A stretch of DNA of 64,000 nucleotides from Nocardia speluncae NBRC 108251 (GTDB lineage Bacteria > Actinomycetota > Actinomycetes > Mycobacteriales > Mycobacteriaceae): positions 182,656 through 246,655 of the forward strand of contig NZ_BDBZ01000036.1 of assembly GCF_001613245.1 (NCBI RefSeq), given 5' to 3'. The notes beneath the pieces are model-generated. The model did no database searches. It was given only the letters and a program-made list of their open reading frames with translations, and was not told the origin of the DNA. Positions 25,033-33,972 of the stretch are shown here, in pieces. A program made the translations under genes and the position numbers. Every line of letters begins with the position of its first letter. The stretch's first letter is position 1.

Positions 25033-25721
25033 GCGCGGCAACCGCCGCGCACTCCGATAGCTCGGCGCGGCCACCGGAGTGCGCGGACTCGGTCCGGGTG
25101 GCCGGGCCGTCGACCGGCGCGGCCACGCGTGTGGCCATTCCGGGTTCGGTCGGCGGGCGGCCTCGGTCCACCGAATACTTTCCGCCGCACTCTCGCCCGG
25201 CCGCGCCCGCCATGAGCTCCGGCGCGGCGGGAACGTCACGGCCCGCGCCGTCGCAGGGGAATGCGATCACGGGCGGCCCGGTCGAGGCAGCCGGACGCGG
25301 AACAAGCGGTGCCGGGGTGCCGGAATCCTGTGGCGCTCCGGTCGAGCGATATGGCAACGCATCCCTGGTGGAGCGCGACAAGTCGTCGTCCCACGGGAGC
25401 GTGGTCGACCGGATTCGTGGTGACGGGTCTGTGTCGGGGCGCGGCGACGAATGGTCGTCCCACGGGGGCGTGGTCGACCGGGATCGTGGTGAGCGGTGCG
25501 CCCCGGGGCGGTGCGATATGCAGACGGTGCGCGGTGCGATGGCCGGCCGGAACTCGGGGGACTCGGGGGCCGGATCCGGGCGATCGAGCCGCCGCAGGGT
25601 CCCGGCTCGCGGCGGGGCGGACGAACGTTCCCGGGCCGGGCGGGTGCGAACAGTGCAGGAGGATGCGCGTGCTGCCCACAACCGGCAGGGCTACCGCATT
25701 CGGCGGAGGAGGACAGCGTGA
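25029..25721 (+). CDS. Orphan low-complexity protein coupled between two FadE genes
   Basis: 230 codons, no family recognised. The start GTG overlaps the stop of the upstream dehydrogenase (GTGA), and its own stop overlaps the GTG of the downstream dehydrogenase (GTGA), so it is coupled at both ends. Third positions are mostly G/C, as in real genes here. Composition is rich in Ser, Gly, Arg, Pro and Ala with almost no long hydrophobic runs; disorder is expected. It contains a two-copy 69-bp in-frame repeat (SSHG.VVDR.RG). No signal peptide or membrane helix. It may be a genuine disordered protein, or intercistronic DNA kept open by ribosome traffic. Confidence 0.45.
   Translation: MSAATAAHSDSSARPPECADSVRVAGPSTGAATRVAIPGSVGGRPRSTEYFPPHSRPAAPAMSSGAAGTSRPAPSQGNAITGGPVEAAGRGTSGAGVPESCGAPVERYGNASLVERDKSSSHGSVVDRIRGDGSVSGRGDEWSSHGGVVDRDRGERCAPGRCDMQTVRGAMAGRNSGDSGAGSGRSSRRRVPARGGADERSRAGRVRTVQEDARAAHNRQGYRIRRRRTA
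25386..25523 (+). repeat. Two-copy 69-bp tandem repeat
   Basis: Unit 1 starts at 25386 and unit 2 at 25455. The first ~42 bases of each are nearly identical (TCGTCCCACGGG.GCGTGG and onward); the remainder is diverged. 69 is a multiple of three, so the orphan frame at 25029 is preserved, duplicating SSHG.VVDR.RG at protein level. Confidence 0.7.
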
Positions 25722-26758
25722 GTACACCCAGTCCACGGGATCGGCACTCGGGCGCCACCCGGTCCGCGGCCGGAGGCATCGCAGCCCGCAACTCGGTGCC
25801 CGACGTTCACGAGCTGCGCCTCGAACCCGCCGCGGAAGCACAGGAATTCGGACGCGAGGTGGCGCGGGCGCTCGCCGCGGCCGGCGGCGACGAACTCGTG
25901 CAGCGGGCCGAACGGTCGCCGGGCACCCGGCGACAGCTGGTGGAGCCGGTACTCGGTGAACTCGGTGCCTGGGACCTCGCACCGCGGCGGGACCCGGTGG
26001 AGCTGGAGGCCGCCGCCGCGGTATGCCGGGCCGGCGGGTACTGGGCGGCACCGTATCCGGTGGCAGAGCGGCTGGCCCGGCCCGACAATCCGGGGTACGA
26101 CGGGCTGATCGTGGTGTCCGGGCCGGAACCCGCGGGGGCGGTCGCGGATACCGATCTGCGCTGGGCGACCGTATCCATGGCAGGGGTACGCGGGTTGGCG
26201 GCTCCGTCCGAGACCGCGGCGTCCGCGCGGGAGTCGGCATTCGTCGTTCCGCTGACCATCCGGCCCGAGCCGGGCGACGGCACCGCGGACCTGGCGCTGG
26301 CGCTGACACTGCCCTGCTGGACCCTGCTGGGCATGCTGGACCGGGCCCTCGAACTGACCCGCGCCCACGTGCAGATCCGCGAACAGTTCGGGCGCCCCCT
26401 GGCCGAATTCCAGGGTGTCCAATTCCAGCTCACCGATGCCGAGGTCGAGCGGCGAGGAGTCGATCTGCTGGCCCGGTACGCGCTGTGGAGCATTCAATGC
26501 GGGCGTCCCGAAGCGCTCGACGATGCCCTCGCTCTGCGCCTCGCCGCGATCGAAGCCGCCGATATCGTGTTCCGGGTGGCACATCAGCTGCACGGGGCGG
26601 CCGGGTTCTGTGATGAGACCACGCTGTCCTGGCTGTCGCGCTACAGTCTTCCGTTGCGGCGCCTGCCGTTCGCCGCCGTCGGCACCGAGCAGGCGTTGAC
26701 CGGCCGGATCGGCCGACGCGGGCTGGCGGGCCTGTTCTCCGACCCGATGGGGGCATGA
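25718..26758 (+). CDS. Acyl-CoA dehydrogenase, small subunit of FadE pair 1
   Basis: 346 residues from GTG 25718, preceded by GGAGGA; coupled to the orphan frame by a four-base overlap. The C-terminal helical domain is clear: VQIREQFGRPLAEFQGVQFQLTDAEV (FAD contact across the dimer) and LHGAAGFCDETTLSWLSRYSLPLRRL. The catalytic Glu position in LLGMLDRALELTRA is not Glu, and the N-terminal half is much diverged. It therefore is the non-catalytic partner of the 23797 protein. Together they should form one heterotetrameric dehydrogenase, a type often used for ring-containing or branched acyl-CoAs. Confidence 0.85.
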   Translation: MSTPSPRDRHSGATRSAAGGIAARNSVPDVHELRLEPAAEAQEFGREVARALAAAGGDELVQRAERSPGTRRQLVEPVLGELGAWDLAPRRDPVELEAAAAVCRAGGYWAAPYPVAERLARPDNPGYDGLIVVSGPEPAGAVADTDLRWATVSMAGVRGLAAPSETAASARESAFVVPLTIRPEPGDGTADLALALTLPCWTLLGMLDRALELTRAHVQIREQFGRPLAEFQGVQFQLTDAEVERRGVDLLARYALWSIQCGRPEALDDALALRLAAIEAADIVFRVAHQLHGAAGFCDETTLSWLSRYSLPLRRLPFAAVGTEQALTGRIGRRGLAGLFSDPMGA

Positions 26759-27543
26759 GGCCGATGCGATACGACCTACCGGAGGTCCTCACCGTCACCG
26801 GTGCCGGACCGATCCGCACCGTCACCATCAACCGGCCCGACGAGCTGAACGCGGTGAACGCGGACCTGCATCGAGCGCTGGCGCAGGTGTGGCGGCAACT
26901 GGCGGCCGATACCGAGGCGCGGGTCGTGATCCTGACCGGTGCGGGCCGCGCGTTCAGTGCCGGCGGCGACCTGGACTGGATCACCTCGTTCCTCGACGAT
27001 CCGGTGGCCCGCGACGAGAGCATCCGCGAAGGCGCGGAGATCATCGAGGAACTGCTGCGCTGCCCGCTGCCGGTGATCGCCGCGGTCAACGGCCCGGCGG
27101 TCGGGTTGGGCGCCAGTATCGCCATCCTCTGCGATATCGTCCTCATCTCCGAGGGCGCCCATCTCGCCGACCCGCATGTGGCGGTCGGCCTGGTGGCCGG
27201 CGACGGCGGCGCCGCGTTCTGGCCATTGCTGACCCCGATTCTGCGCACCCGCGAATACCTCTACACCGGTGATCGCATCGAAGCCGCCACGGCGGTGGAA
27301 CTCGGGCTGGCCAGCCGGATGGTTGCCGCCGATGAGCTGCCCGCAGCCGCGAACCGTCTCGCCGAGCGGTTGGCCAAACAACCGCAGAACGCGCTGAGCA
27401 GTACCAAACGAGTGGTGAACATGCACCTCTCGCAGGCCCTGGCCGGCCCGCTGCAAGCCGGATTCGCGGCCGAGGTGGTCACCATGCAATCCCCGGAACA
27501 CCGCGAACGTCTCCAAGTCCTCCGGGAACGGGCGCGGCGATAG
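26755..27543 (+). CDS. Enoyl-CoA hydratase/isomerase family protein
   Basis: 262-residue crotonase; its ATG overlaps the preceding stop by four bases. Oxyanion segments GAGRAFSAGGDLDW and AAVNGPAVGLGASIAILCDIVLIS are intact. Catalytic positions carry Asp rather than Glu: LADPHVAVGLVAGDGGAAFW. The AGDGG Asp is a feature of isomerase-like and PaaG-like crotonases. It sits between two FadE pairs, so it probably hydrates or isomerises the enoyl-CoA they make. The C-terminal helix region ends MQSPEHRERLQVLRERARR. One base separates it from the next dehydrogenase gene. Confidence 0.9.
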   Translation: MRPMRYDLPEVLTVTGAGPIRTVTINRPDELNAVNADLHRALAQVWRQLAADTEARVVILTGAGRAFSAGGDLDWITSFLDDPVARDESIREGAEIIEELLRCPLPVIAAVNGPAVGLGASIAILCDIVLISEGAHLADPHVAVGLVAGDGGAAFWPLLTPILRTREYLYTGDRIEAATAVELGLASRMVAADELPAAANRLAERLAKQPQNALSSTKRVVNMHLSQALAGPLQAGFAAEVVTMQSPEHRERLQVLRERARR

Positions 27544-27544
27544 C

Positions 27545-28753
27545 ATGGGCGCCGAAATTATCACCGGTATCGCGGAGTTCCGTGCCACCGTGCGGGATTG
27601 GTGCCGCGCACACGTCCCCGCCGAGTGGCGCGCCACGCAGACAGGCGCCACCGACGCCGAATTCGTGAACTTCCAGCAGAGCTGGTTCCAGGAGCTGCGC
27701 ACCGCCGGCTACGCCGTACCGCACTGGCCACGCGAATACGGCGGCGGAATGCCGATCCCCGAACAGATCGTCCTGTACCAGGAACTCGCTGCGCACGACG
27801 CGCCGCGGCTCGTACTGCCGTTCGTCGCCATCCACCATGCGGCCGCCACCCTGCTGGCCGGCGGGACCGCGGAGCAGCGGCAGCGGCATCTGCCCGCGAT
27901 CCTCGACGGTGAACTGTGGGTGCAGGGATTTTCCGAACCGGACGCGGGCTCCGATCTGGCCGCGCTGCGCACCGCTGGCCGCCGTGACGGCGACGACTAC
28001 CTGGTCACCGGCCAGAAAGTATGGGCCAGCGGCGCCCAATACGCCGACTGGTGCCTGCTGCTGGCCCGCACCGACCCGGAAGCCGCCGAACGCAAGGGCA
28101 TCTCCTATTTCCTGATGGATATGCGCAGCCCCGGCATCGACGTCCGGCCCATCCGGCAGGCCACCGGTGAATCACATTTCTGCGAGATCTTCCTCGACGA
28201 AGTGCGGATCCCCGGCGCGAACCTGCTCGGCACCGAGAACCGGGGCTGGCAGCTGGCGCAACAGACGCTCGGCGCCGAACGCGGCCTCACCATGCTGGAA
28301 CTGGCGGAACGCCTCGGCAACGCGGGGTTCCGCTGGTTGGTCGAGGAATGCCGGAAACCCGGCGCCCTCGGCCGGCCCGCCCTCGACGATCCCCGCACGA
28401 CCGACCGGCTGGCCCGGCTGGAAACCGAGCTGACCGGCCTCCGCGCCTTGTGCCGCGACCTGGTCGAACGCCATGACGCGGGCACCGCCGGTCCCGCCGA
28501 CGCCTCCATCGTCAAGCTGTACTACAGCGAACTCTTGCAGCGGATGACCGATTTCGGTGCCGAAATCAGTGGGCTGCCCGGCCAGACCGTGCTGCGCAAA
28601 CCGATGTCGGGCGGCTGGGAATCCGGCACCTGGGTCCTGGATTTCGTCGGCTCCTGGGAATGGACGATCCCCGGTGGCAGCAGTGAAATCCAGCGCACGA
28701 TCATCGGTGAACGCGGACTCGGCCTGCCCAGAGAACCGGCGGGAGCACGATGA
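27545..28753 (+). CDS. Acyl-CoA dehydrogenase, large (catalytic) subunit of FadE pair 2
   Basis: 402 residues. Features: VQGFSEPDAGSDLAALRTAGRR, YLVTGQKVWASGAQYADWC, IRQATGESHFCEIFLDEV, and the C-terminal GGSSEIQRTIIGERGLGLPRE. The catalytic Glu is at the LCAD-like position in LGAERGLTMLELAERLG. The R.QFG.P loop is absent and supplied by the 28750 partner. The order large-small mirrors pair 1, so the second pair may act on the next intermediate of the same route. ATG 27545 follows the hydratase stop by one base. Confidence 0.92.
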   Translation: MGAEIITGIAEFRATVRDWCRAHVPAEWRATQTGATDAEFVNFQQSWFQELRTAGYAVPHWPREYGGGMPIPEQIVLYQELAAHDAPRLVLPFVAIHHAAATLLAGGTAEQRQRHLPAILDGELWVQGFSEPDAGSDLAALRTAGRRDGDDYLVTGQKVWASGAQYADWCLLLARTDPEAAERKGISYFLMDMRSPGIDVRPIRQATGESHFCEIFLDEVRIPGANLLGTENRGWQLAQQTLGAERGLTMLELAERLGNAGFRWLVEECRKPGALGRPALDDPRTTDRLARLETELTGLRALCRDLVERHDAGTAGPADASIVKLYYSELLQRMTDFGAEISGLPGQTVLRKPMSGGWESGTWVLDFVGSWEWTIPGGSSEIQRTIIGERGLGLPREPAGAR

Positions 28754-29859
28754 GCAACGATTTCGCCGAATTCCACGACGAACTGCGCACCGTGGCGCGG
28801 GAGTTGCTCGGCAAGGCCGGCGATACGGCGGTCGAATGGTCTGCCCTGGCCGGCGCCGGGTGGACGGGACTCGAGGTCCCGGACGAATTCGACGGAACCG
28901 CAGCAACATTCGCCGAGGTGGCCATCCTGCTCGAAGAGATCGGCAGGGCGACGGCCCGCACCCCTTATCCTGCCGTCGCCGCGACGGGTATCGGCGTCCT
29001 GTGCTCATTGGAACCGACTACCCGCCGCGACGTCGTACTGTGCGAAACCGTCGCGGGAACTGCGCGCCCTGTGGCGGTACTCGCGGGAAATATGGTGCCG
29101 GCGGCCGGCGGCGAAACGGCTTGTGCCGGCACCGGAGACATAGTACCCACCTTCGAATCGGTCCAAACCGGTGAGGCGATCCGGCTGTCGGGATCAGCGG
29201 ATTTCGTCCCCGACGCCCCCTCGGCCACGGTGTTGCTGATCCCCGCTCGTGCCGCCGACGGAGCCCTCGGTGTCGCCCTGGTCGAACCCGGTACCGCCGG
29301 ATTGCAGATCACCGGACAGCCGGTCGTCGACGAGACCCGCTCACTCGGCAGGGTCACCGCCCTGGACGTGGCCCTGGCGCCGCAGTCGTTCGTCCCGTTC
29401 ACTCCCGGCGCGGTGCACCCCCTGCGCCATCTCTACGACCGCGCCGCCCTCGCGGTGGCCTGCGACAGCCTGGGCCTCGCTGCCGCCATGCTGGATGCGA
29501 CTGTCGACTACACCCGGGTCCGCGAACAGTTCGGCCGCCCCGTCGGTTCCTTCCAAGCGGTGAAACATGCCTGCGCCGACATGCTGGTGGAGTCGGCCAT
29601 CGCCCGGCAACTGGTCACTGCCGCCCTGACCGCCATGGTCACCGGCGCCCCGGACAGCAGCCGGTCGGTGAGTATGGCGAAATCGTTCACCGGCGAAGCG
29701 GCGGTCCGGATCGCCGGTGACGCGATGCAGCTGCACGGCGGAATCGGCTACACCTGGGAAAGCGGAATCCACCGCTATCTCAAACGCGCCACCCTCAACC
29801 GGTCCCTGTACGGTTCACCCGCCGACCACCGCCGCGAGCTCGGCGCCGGTTATCGGTGA
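28750..29859 (+). CDS. Acyl-CoA dehydrogenase, small subunit of FadE pair 2
   Basis: 369 residues; its ATG overlaps the upstream stop by four bases. VDYTRVREQFGRPVGSFQAVKHACADML and DAMQLHGGIGYTWESGIHRYLKRA give the FAD-contact loop and the C-terminal motif of small FadE subunits. At the catalytic position it has Asp in HLYDRAALAVACDS instead of Glu. The N-terminal domain (EVPDEFDGTAATFAEVAILLEEIGRA) is preserved better than in the pair 1 partner. It should assemble with the 27545 product into an alpha2beta2 dehydrogenase. Last gene of the rightward operon 23797-29859. Confidence 0.9.
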   Translation: MSNDFAEFHDELRTVARELLGKAGDTAVEWSALAGAGWTGLEVPDEFDGTAATFAEVAILLEEIGRATARTPYPAVAATGIGVLCSLEPTTRRDVVLCETVAGTARPVAVLAGNMVPAAGGETACAGTGDIVPTFESVQTGEAIRLSGSADFVPDAPSATVLLIPARAADGALGVALVEPGTAGLQITGQPVVDETRSLGRVTALDVALAPQSFVPFTPGAVHPLRHLYDRAALAVACDSLGLAAAMLDATVDYTRVREQFGRPVGSFQAVKHACADMLVESAIARQLVTAALTAMVTGAPDSSRSVSMAKSFTGEAAVRIAGDAMQLHGGIGYTWESGIHRYLKRATLNRSLYGSPADHRRELGAGYR

Positions 29860-29998
29860 CGCCGCCGGGGCACGACGGAACAGGATGCCGAAAACACGCG
29901 CGCCCAATAGATTCGGTTCTCCGCGCCTTGGTTGGCACGGGCTCCCGGCGGTGCCCCCGACCGCCCGCGCAGGAGGGGCGGGGAACACCTGTAGGGGG

Positions 29999-30715
29999 TC
30001 AGCCGGCCGGGGTCCCGTCCCACGAGACGAGCCGCCAGCCCTTCTCCGGGGTGCCTTTCACAACCACCCGGCCGGTGTTCTGCAGCGGGTCGTTCTGCAG
30101 CTTGCTCAGGTCCGGGTCGGCGACGGAGAGCAGTGTCCAGATCATGATGGCACCGCCGTGCGAGAAGATCATCGGGCGCTTGCTGCCGCGGTTCTGGATG
30201 TCCTGGATGGAATCGTCCATCCGCTTCTTGAACTCGTGGCCGTTGATCGAGCCGGGAATGCGGGCGTCGAGGTTGCCTTGTATCCACTGGAGAGGCGCTT
30301 CGAAGTAGCCCCTGCCGGCCTCGTGCTCCGGCCGGCCCTCGTAGATACCTGCCTCGATCTCGTGAATTCCCGGTTCGACGGTAACCGGCCGCCGGCACTG
30401 ATCCGAGGTCGGCTTCGCGGTCTGCTGGGTGCGGACCATCTTCGACGCGTAGATAGCGTCGAATGTGCAATCGGCCAGGTGCCCGGCTACCGCGTCGGCT
30501 TCGGCCCGGCCCTTGTCGGTCAGCTCGGGACCAGGGGTGGATGTGTCGATCAGACCGGAAGCATTGCCGGCCGATTCGCCGTGACGGATGAAGGTGACGA
30601 ACATTTCACCGGTGTGCGGCGCGGCGAGTGCGCTGCCGCTTCCGGCCGCCAGGATCGCCATCGCCGCGATGATCGCTGCGATCATCGCGGACAGGTGGGA
30701 TTCGATCACATGCAC
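29999..30715 (-). CDS. Secreted histidine phosphatase (phosphoglycerate mutase-like)
   Basis: 238 residues from GTG 30715; AGGAGGA stands just upstream, better than an in-frame start 38 codons earlier. A signal peptide is visible: MIAAIIAAMAILAAGSGSALA before APHTGEMF. The catalytic RHG motif is TFIRHGESAGN and the second His is in FSHGGAIMIW. GPELTDKGRAEADAVAGHL is typical of branch 1 histidine phosphatases. The mature enzyme should act outside the membrane on an unknown phosphate ester. Convergent with the FadE operon and 139 bp away; no obvious metabolic link. Confidence 0.9.
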   Translation of the reverse strand: MHVIESHLSAMIAAIIAAMAILAAGSGSALAAPHTGEMFVTFIRHGESAGNASGLIDTSTPGPELTDKGRAEADAVAGHLADCTFDAIYASKMVRTQQTAKPTSDQCRRPVTVEPGIHEIEAGIYEGRPEHEAGRGYFEAPLQWIQGNLDARIPGSINGHEFKKRMDDSIQDIQNRGSKRPMIFSHGGAIMIWTLLSVADPDLSKLQNDPLQNTGRVVVKGTPEKGWRLVSWDGTPAG

Positions 30716-30935
30716 AGGGATTCCTCCTGGATAGATGCGGGCGGCGCTGGAACGTCGACGCGCCCGGAACAGGCACGCTAAGGGCAGCGCGGGAGAATTC
30801 CAAGATCCCTCTCCCACTGAATCGGTCATCTCCGTGTAAGCGAGCCGGTGCTGTTGTCCTCGATCGGTGCGGCGTGATCACCGGAAGAGCGCAGTAGTCG
30901 GCGCTGCTGCTCGTCCGGGGGACGACGTCGCTGTT

Positions 30936-32633
30936 CTACTCCCCGGCGAGTCGTCGAACCGTCAGCGCACGGAGGTCACTGGATTTGATCTTGGCACTCG
31001 AGCTGAGCGCGAGATCGGCCTCGGTGAAGAACAGGATTTCGCGGGGGACCTTGTAGCCGGCGAGCTGCGCACGCAGATGGTCGCGGATCGCGGCGGCGGC
31101 GAGGATCCGGCCGGTGTGCGGGACCACGCAGGCCACCACCATTTCGCCCAGGGTCTCGTGGGGGACACCCACGGTGCGGCCGATCTTCACACCGGGGTAC
31201 CGGGCGAGTACCTCGTCCACCTCGAGCGGGGAGACGTTCGCGCCGCCGGTTTTGATGATGTCGGTGAGCCGGCCCTTCCAGTAGAGGCGCCCTTCGTCGT
31301 CGAGATATCCGCCGTCGCCGGTGTGGAAATAGCCTGCTTCGTCGAGGGTTTCGTCGAGCGGCGTGCCCACATAGCCGAGCATGAGGGTGGGGCCTTTGAC
31401 GCAGATCTCGCCCTGCTCGCCCCTGCCCAGGATTGCGCCGGTGAGGGGGTCGATGATCTTCACTGTTACCCCCGGGAGAGGCACACCGCTGCTGCCCGCG
31501 ATCGTCTCCTCGGGAGTGCACGCCGGGAAACACGTGGTGATGGTGAAGGTTTCGGTATTGCCGTAGGCGTGACCGGGTTCGGTCCAGTCGGTATCGACGG
31601 TGGGGTGGGCCGCCAGCGGGAGGTCGCGGTCGACGTAACGCAGGCTGCTCAGGTCCACGGTGTGCCAGTTCGGCGCGCCCTGGAGCTGGGCGTGCTGGTG
31701 CGGCCAGGAAACCGGGAACGTCACCCGCTGCGATTGCATCAGTTCGAGGGCTTGCTCGGCATGGAACATCGACTGCAGGATCAGGGTGCCGCCGGCGGCG
31801 AGGGTGGCGCCCAGTGCCTGGCCGAAATTACCGGACCAGAAGAAGCCGTTGGCGGTCCAGCAGCGCACCTCGTCGTCCGGGCCGAAACCGAACATCCGCC
31901 GGAACCGCCACAGCTGGATCGTGACCCCGCGGTGCGCGCTACGGATACCTTTGGGTTTGCTGGTGGTTCCGGAGGAGAAGAACAGGACGGCGGTATCGCT
32001 CGGTTGCACGCTCGCGGCGGACGCGGCGATGAGTGCGGGATCGGTGTCCGCGCCGCGTGCCAGGAAATCCTCCCAGCTCTCGACAGCCGCCGCGGGAAGC
32101 GGTTCCCCGACCGCCGCGAGATAGCGCAGGAAGGGATATTCCGTCGAGGCGACCGCATCGGGACCGGCGGTGCCGAGCTGCGGCTCCAGACCGGTGAGCA
32201 CCTCGCCGAAATCTGTTTTCGCGACGCGACGTTCGAACAGCAGCACCGATATCCCCGAGATCCGGAGCAGATGATCGAGCTCGGGTGCCGTGGAGAACGT
32301 ACTCAGCGCCACCGCGACCCCACCCGCCAGCGAGGTACCGAAAACCGCCGCGAGCCATTCGGCGCGGTTGGTCATGAGTATGCCCACGCGGCTGTCCTTC
32401 CCGGCCCCGCACGCCCGCAGCGCTCGCGCCACCTCGTTCGCCCGGTCCCACAGATCGGCGTAGGTCCATTCGACGCCGTCGGCGGGAGAGATCAGCGCGG
32501 TGCGATCGGGGTAGGAGCCGGTGACCTCCCGGAGGAATCCCGGGAGAGTGAGCGTGCCCAGGCCGGGTTCTTCCGCGAGGGGCGGCCCCGCGGCGATCGC
32601 CGGGGCAGGAGTGTGCTGGGTCCCGGTGCTCAT
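30936..32633 (-). CDS. AMP-forming acyl-CoA synthetase
   Basis: 565 residues from ATG 32633, with AGAGGA upstream. ANL superfamily motifs: P-loop FFSSGTTSKPKGI, HAYGNTETFTI, YFHTGDGGYLDDEGRLYWKGRLTDIIKTGGANVSP (Asp and hinge), and near the C terminus SSSAKIKSSDL with the catalytic Lys. It activates a carboxylic acid with ATP and CoA. PPLAEEPGLGTLTLPGFLREVTGSYPDRTAL at the start is usual for actinobacterial class I ligases. It ends a leftward set of CoA genes starting near 37439. One of two ligases in this set, so two different acids may be activated. Confidence 0.9.
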   Translation of the reverse strand: MSTGTQHTPAPAIAAGPPLAEEPGLGTLTLPGFLREVTGSYPDRTALISPADGVEWTYADLWDRANEVARALRACGAGKDSRVGILMTNRAEWLAAVFGTSLAGGVAVALSTFSTAPELDHLLRISGISVLLFERRVAKTDFGEVLTGLEPQLGTAGPDAVASTEYPFLRYLAAVGEPLPAAAVESWEDFLARGADTDPALIAASAASVQPSDTAVLFFSSGTTSKPKGIRSAHRGVTIQLWRFRRMFGFGPDDEVRCWTANGFFWSGNFGQALGATLAAGGTLILQSMFHAEQALELMQSQRVTFPVSWPHQHAQLQGAPNWHTVDLSSLRYVDRDLPLAAHPTVDTDWTEPGHAYGNTETFTITTCFPACTPEETIAGSSGVPLPGVTVKIIDPLTGAILGRGEQGEICVKGPTLMLGYVGTPLDETLDEAGYFHTGDGGYLDDEGRLYWKGRLTDIIKTGGANVSPLEVDEVLARYPGVKIGRTVGVPHETLGEMVVACVVPHTGRILAAAAIRDHLRAQLAGYKVPREILFFTEADLALSSSAKIKSSDLRALTVRRLAGE

Positions 32634-32765
32634 ACCGGTGTCCTCTCTGAGGGTGCGCCGCATGCGGCGCACGGATGGTGCTGGGAGGACCGGCGCCCGG
32701 ATCGCGGCGGCCCGTCGTGGTGTTTCCGCGGAGCGCTGGAGTCGGTACGCCCCGCGGTGGCCGAG

Positions 32766-33959
32766 CTACAGCGGTAGCTCGACCTCGGCAGTGCAGGAGA
32801 CCAGTACACCGCCGTCCTGGTTGGTGAGCTTCAACTTCACCTGGACCAACGGCACCCCCCAGCTCGATTCCGCCGTCTTGTCCACGATTTCGGCGTCGAA
32901 AAAGGTGACATCGCCTTCGAACGCCGGACCCCGGAAGTCGGCTTTGGTGTGCCGGACCATGCCGTCGTTACCTGCCCAGTAGGCCAGATAGTCCGTGCAC
33001 CAGGCGCCCATGGTGGCCCCGTAGCCGTAGGCGCGCGCCATCCCCACATCACCGGCCTTGTCGGCGTCGATATGGCCGCGCGAGGGGCCGACGTACAGTC
33101 CGTCACGCAATCGCGGATCGATTTTCGCGCCTTCTTCGTCGAAGCCGAACCCCTCGGTCCAGCCGGGATCCTGGTAGACCCACGGATCCTCGATTCTCTC
33201 GGGCGCTGTCCACCGGAAGGTGCCCCAGATGTTGAACAGGAAGGCCCGGTATTCGGTGGTGAAACTGGCGATACTGTGCGGTCCGAGCACCCGTCGCGGC
33301 AGTTTGTCGCCGACCTTCACCTCGTCGAAATGCGGTGAGACACCGAGCCGGTTGGACATGAGCCATTCGGTGCGCAGCGCGTCGACCTCGGCGAGTTCGG
33401 TGGCCGTCCACTTCTTGATCTCGCCGAGCTGGTTCTCGTACATCCCGCGTTTGTTCGCTTCCTCGGCGAGGTAGCGAATCGCGGTCGACCGTTCCTTGGC
33501 GACGAGCGCCCCGTGCTGGTTGCGGTGGACGGTATCGCCGCGGGAGAACATGGTGGGCCCGGCGAATTTCGTCTCGGTCACCTTGTAGTCGTGGAAACGC
33601 CGATCCTGGAACAGCTGATCGCCGGGCCGCACGGGGCAACCGTAGAACCACCACTCCTCGCCGCCGAAGATCAGGTGGCTGTTCGGAATACGTCCCACAC
33701 AGGCCGGCGCCGCACCGTGACCGTAATCGAGGGCGACCGCGATCGACTGCGGCGCGACGAGCCCGCCGTAACGGGATTCACGGGCGAACTCCTGATCCCA
33801 GTGCAGCGGGTTCGGGTAATCCATTGCCATCACCCAGCGGCGGATATCGGAGGTACTGCACGGATCCCACAGCTGGCCGCCGCCGATGGGTTTGCCGACA
33901 CGGTGGCCGACATCGCTCAGATCGAGTTCGACGGTCGGTTCGGGGGCCTTCTTTGTCAC
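32766..33959 (-). CDS. MaoC-like acyl dehydratase with double hot-dog architecture
   Basis: 397 residues. The N-terminal hot-dog (about 20-165) shows WVMAMDYPNPLHWDQEFARESRYGGLVAP and VGRIPNSHLIFGGEEWWFYGCPVRPGDQL, matching FAS1/MaoC N-terminal dehydratase domains with the D..P.H pattern. A second domain follows (about 225-395) with YAYWAGNDGMVRHTKADFRGPAF and a closing beta strand VLVSCTAEVELPL. Such fused hydratases act as (R)-enoyl-CoA hydratases or dehydratases and may replace the crotonase for bulky substrates. AGGAG precedes the ATG at 33959. It lies in the leftward set between the AcuI-like reductase and the ligase. Confidence 0.85.
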   Translation of the reverse strand: MTKKAPEPTVELDLSDVGHRVGKPIGGGQLWDPCSTSDIRRWVMAMDYPNPLHWDQEFARESRYGGLVAPQSIAVALDYGHGAAPACVGRIPNSHLIFGGEEWWFYGCPVRPGDQLFQDRRFHDYKVTETKFAGPTMFSRGDTVHRNQHGALVAKERSTAIRYLAEEANKRGMYENQLGEIKKWTATELAEVDALRTEWLMSNRLGVSPHFDEVKVGDKLPRRVLGPHSIASFTTEYRAFLFNIWGTFRWTAPERIEDPWVYQDPGWTEGFGFDEEGAKIDPRLRDGLYVGPSRGHIDADKAGDVGMARAYGYGATMGAWCTDYLAYWAGNDGMVRHTKADFRGPAFEGDVTFFDAEIVDKTAESSWGVPLVQVKLKLTNQDGGVLVSCTAEVELPL

Positions 33960-33972
33960 GAGAAACTCCTGA

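Noticed and set aside
25236..26309. 357-codon leftward frame over the orphan region and small FadE subunit
   Set aside because: Extremely Pro/Arg-rich and antisense to a recognisable dehydrogenase; a shadow of GC bias.
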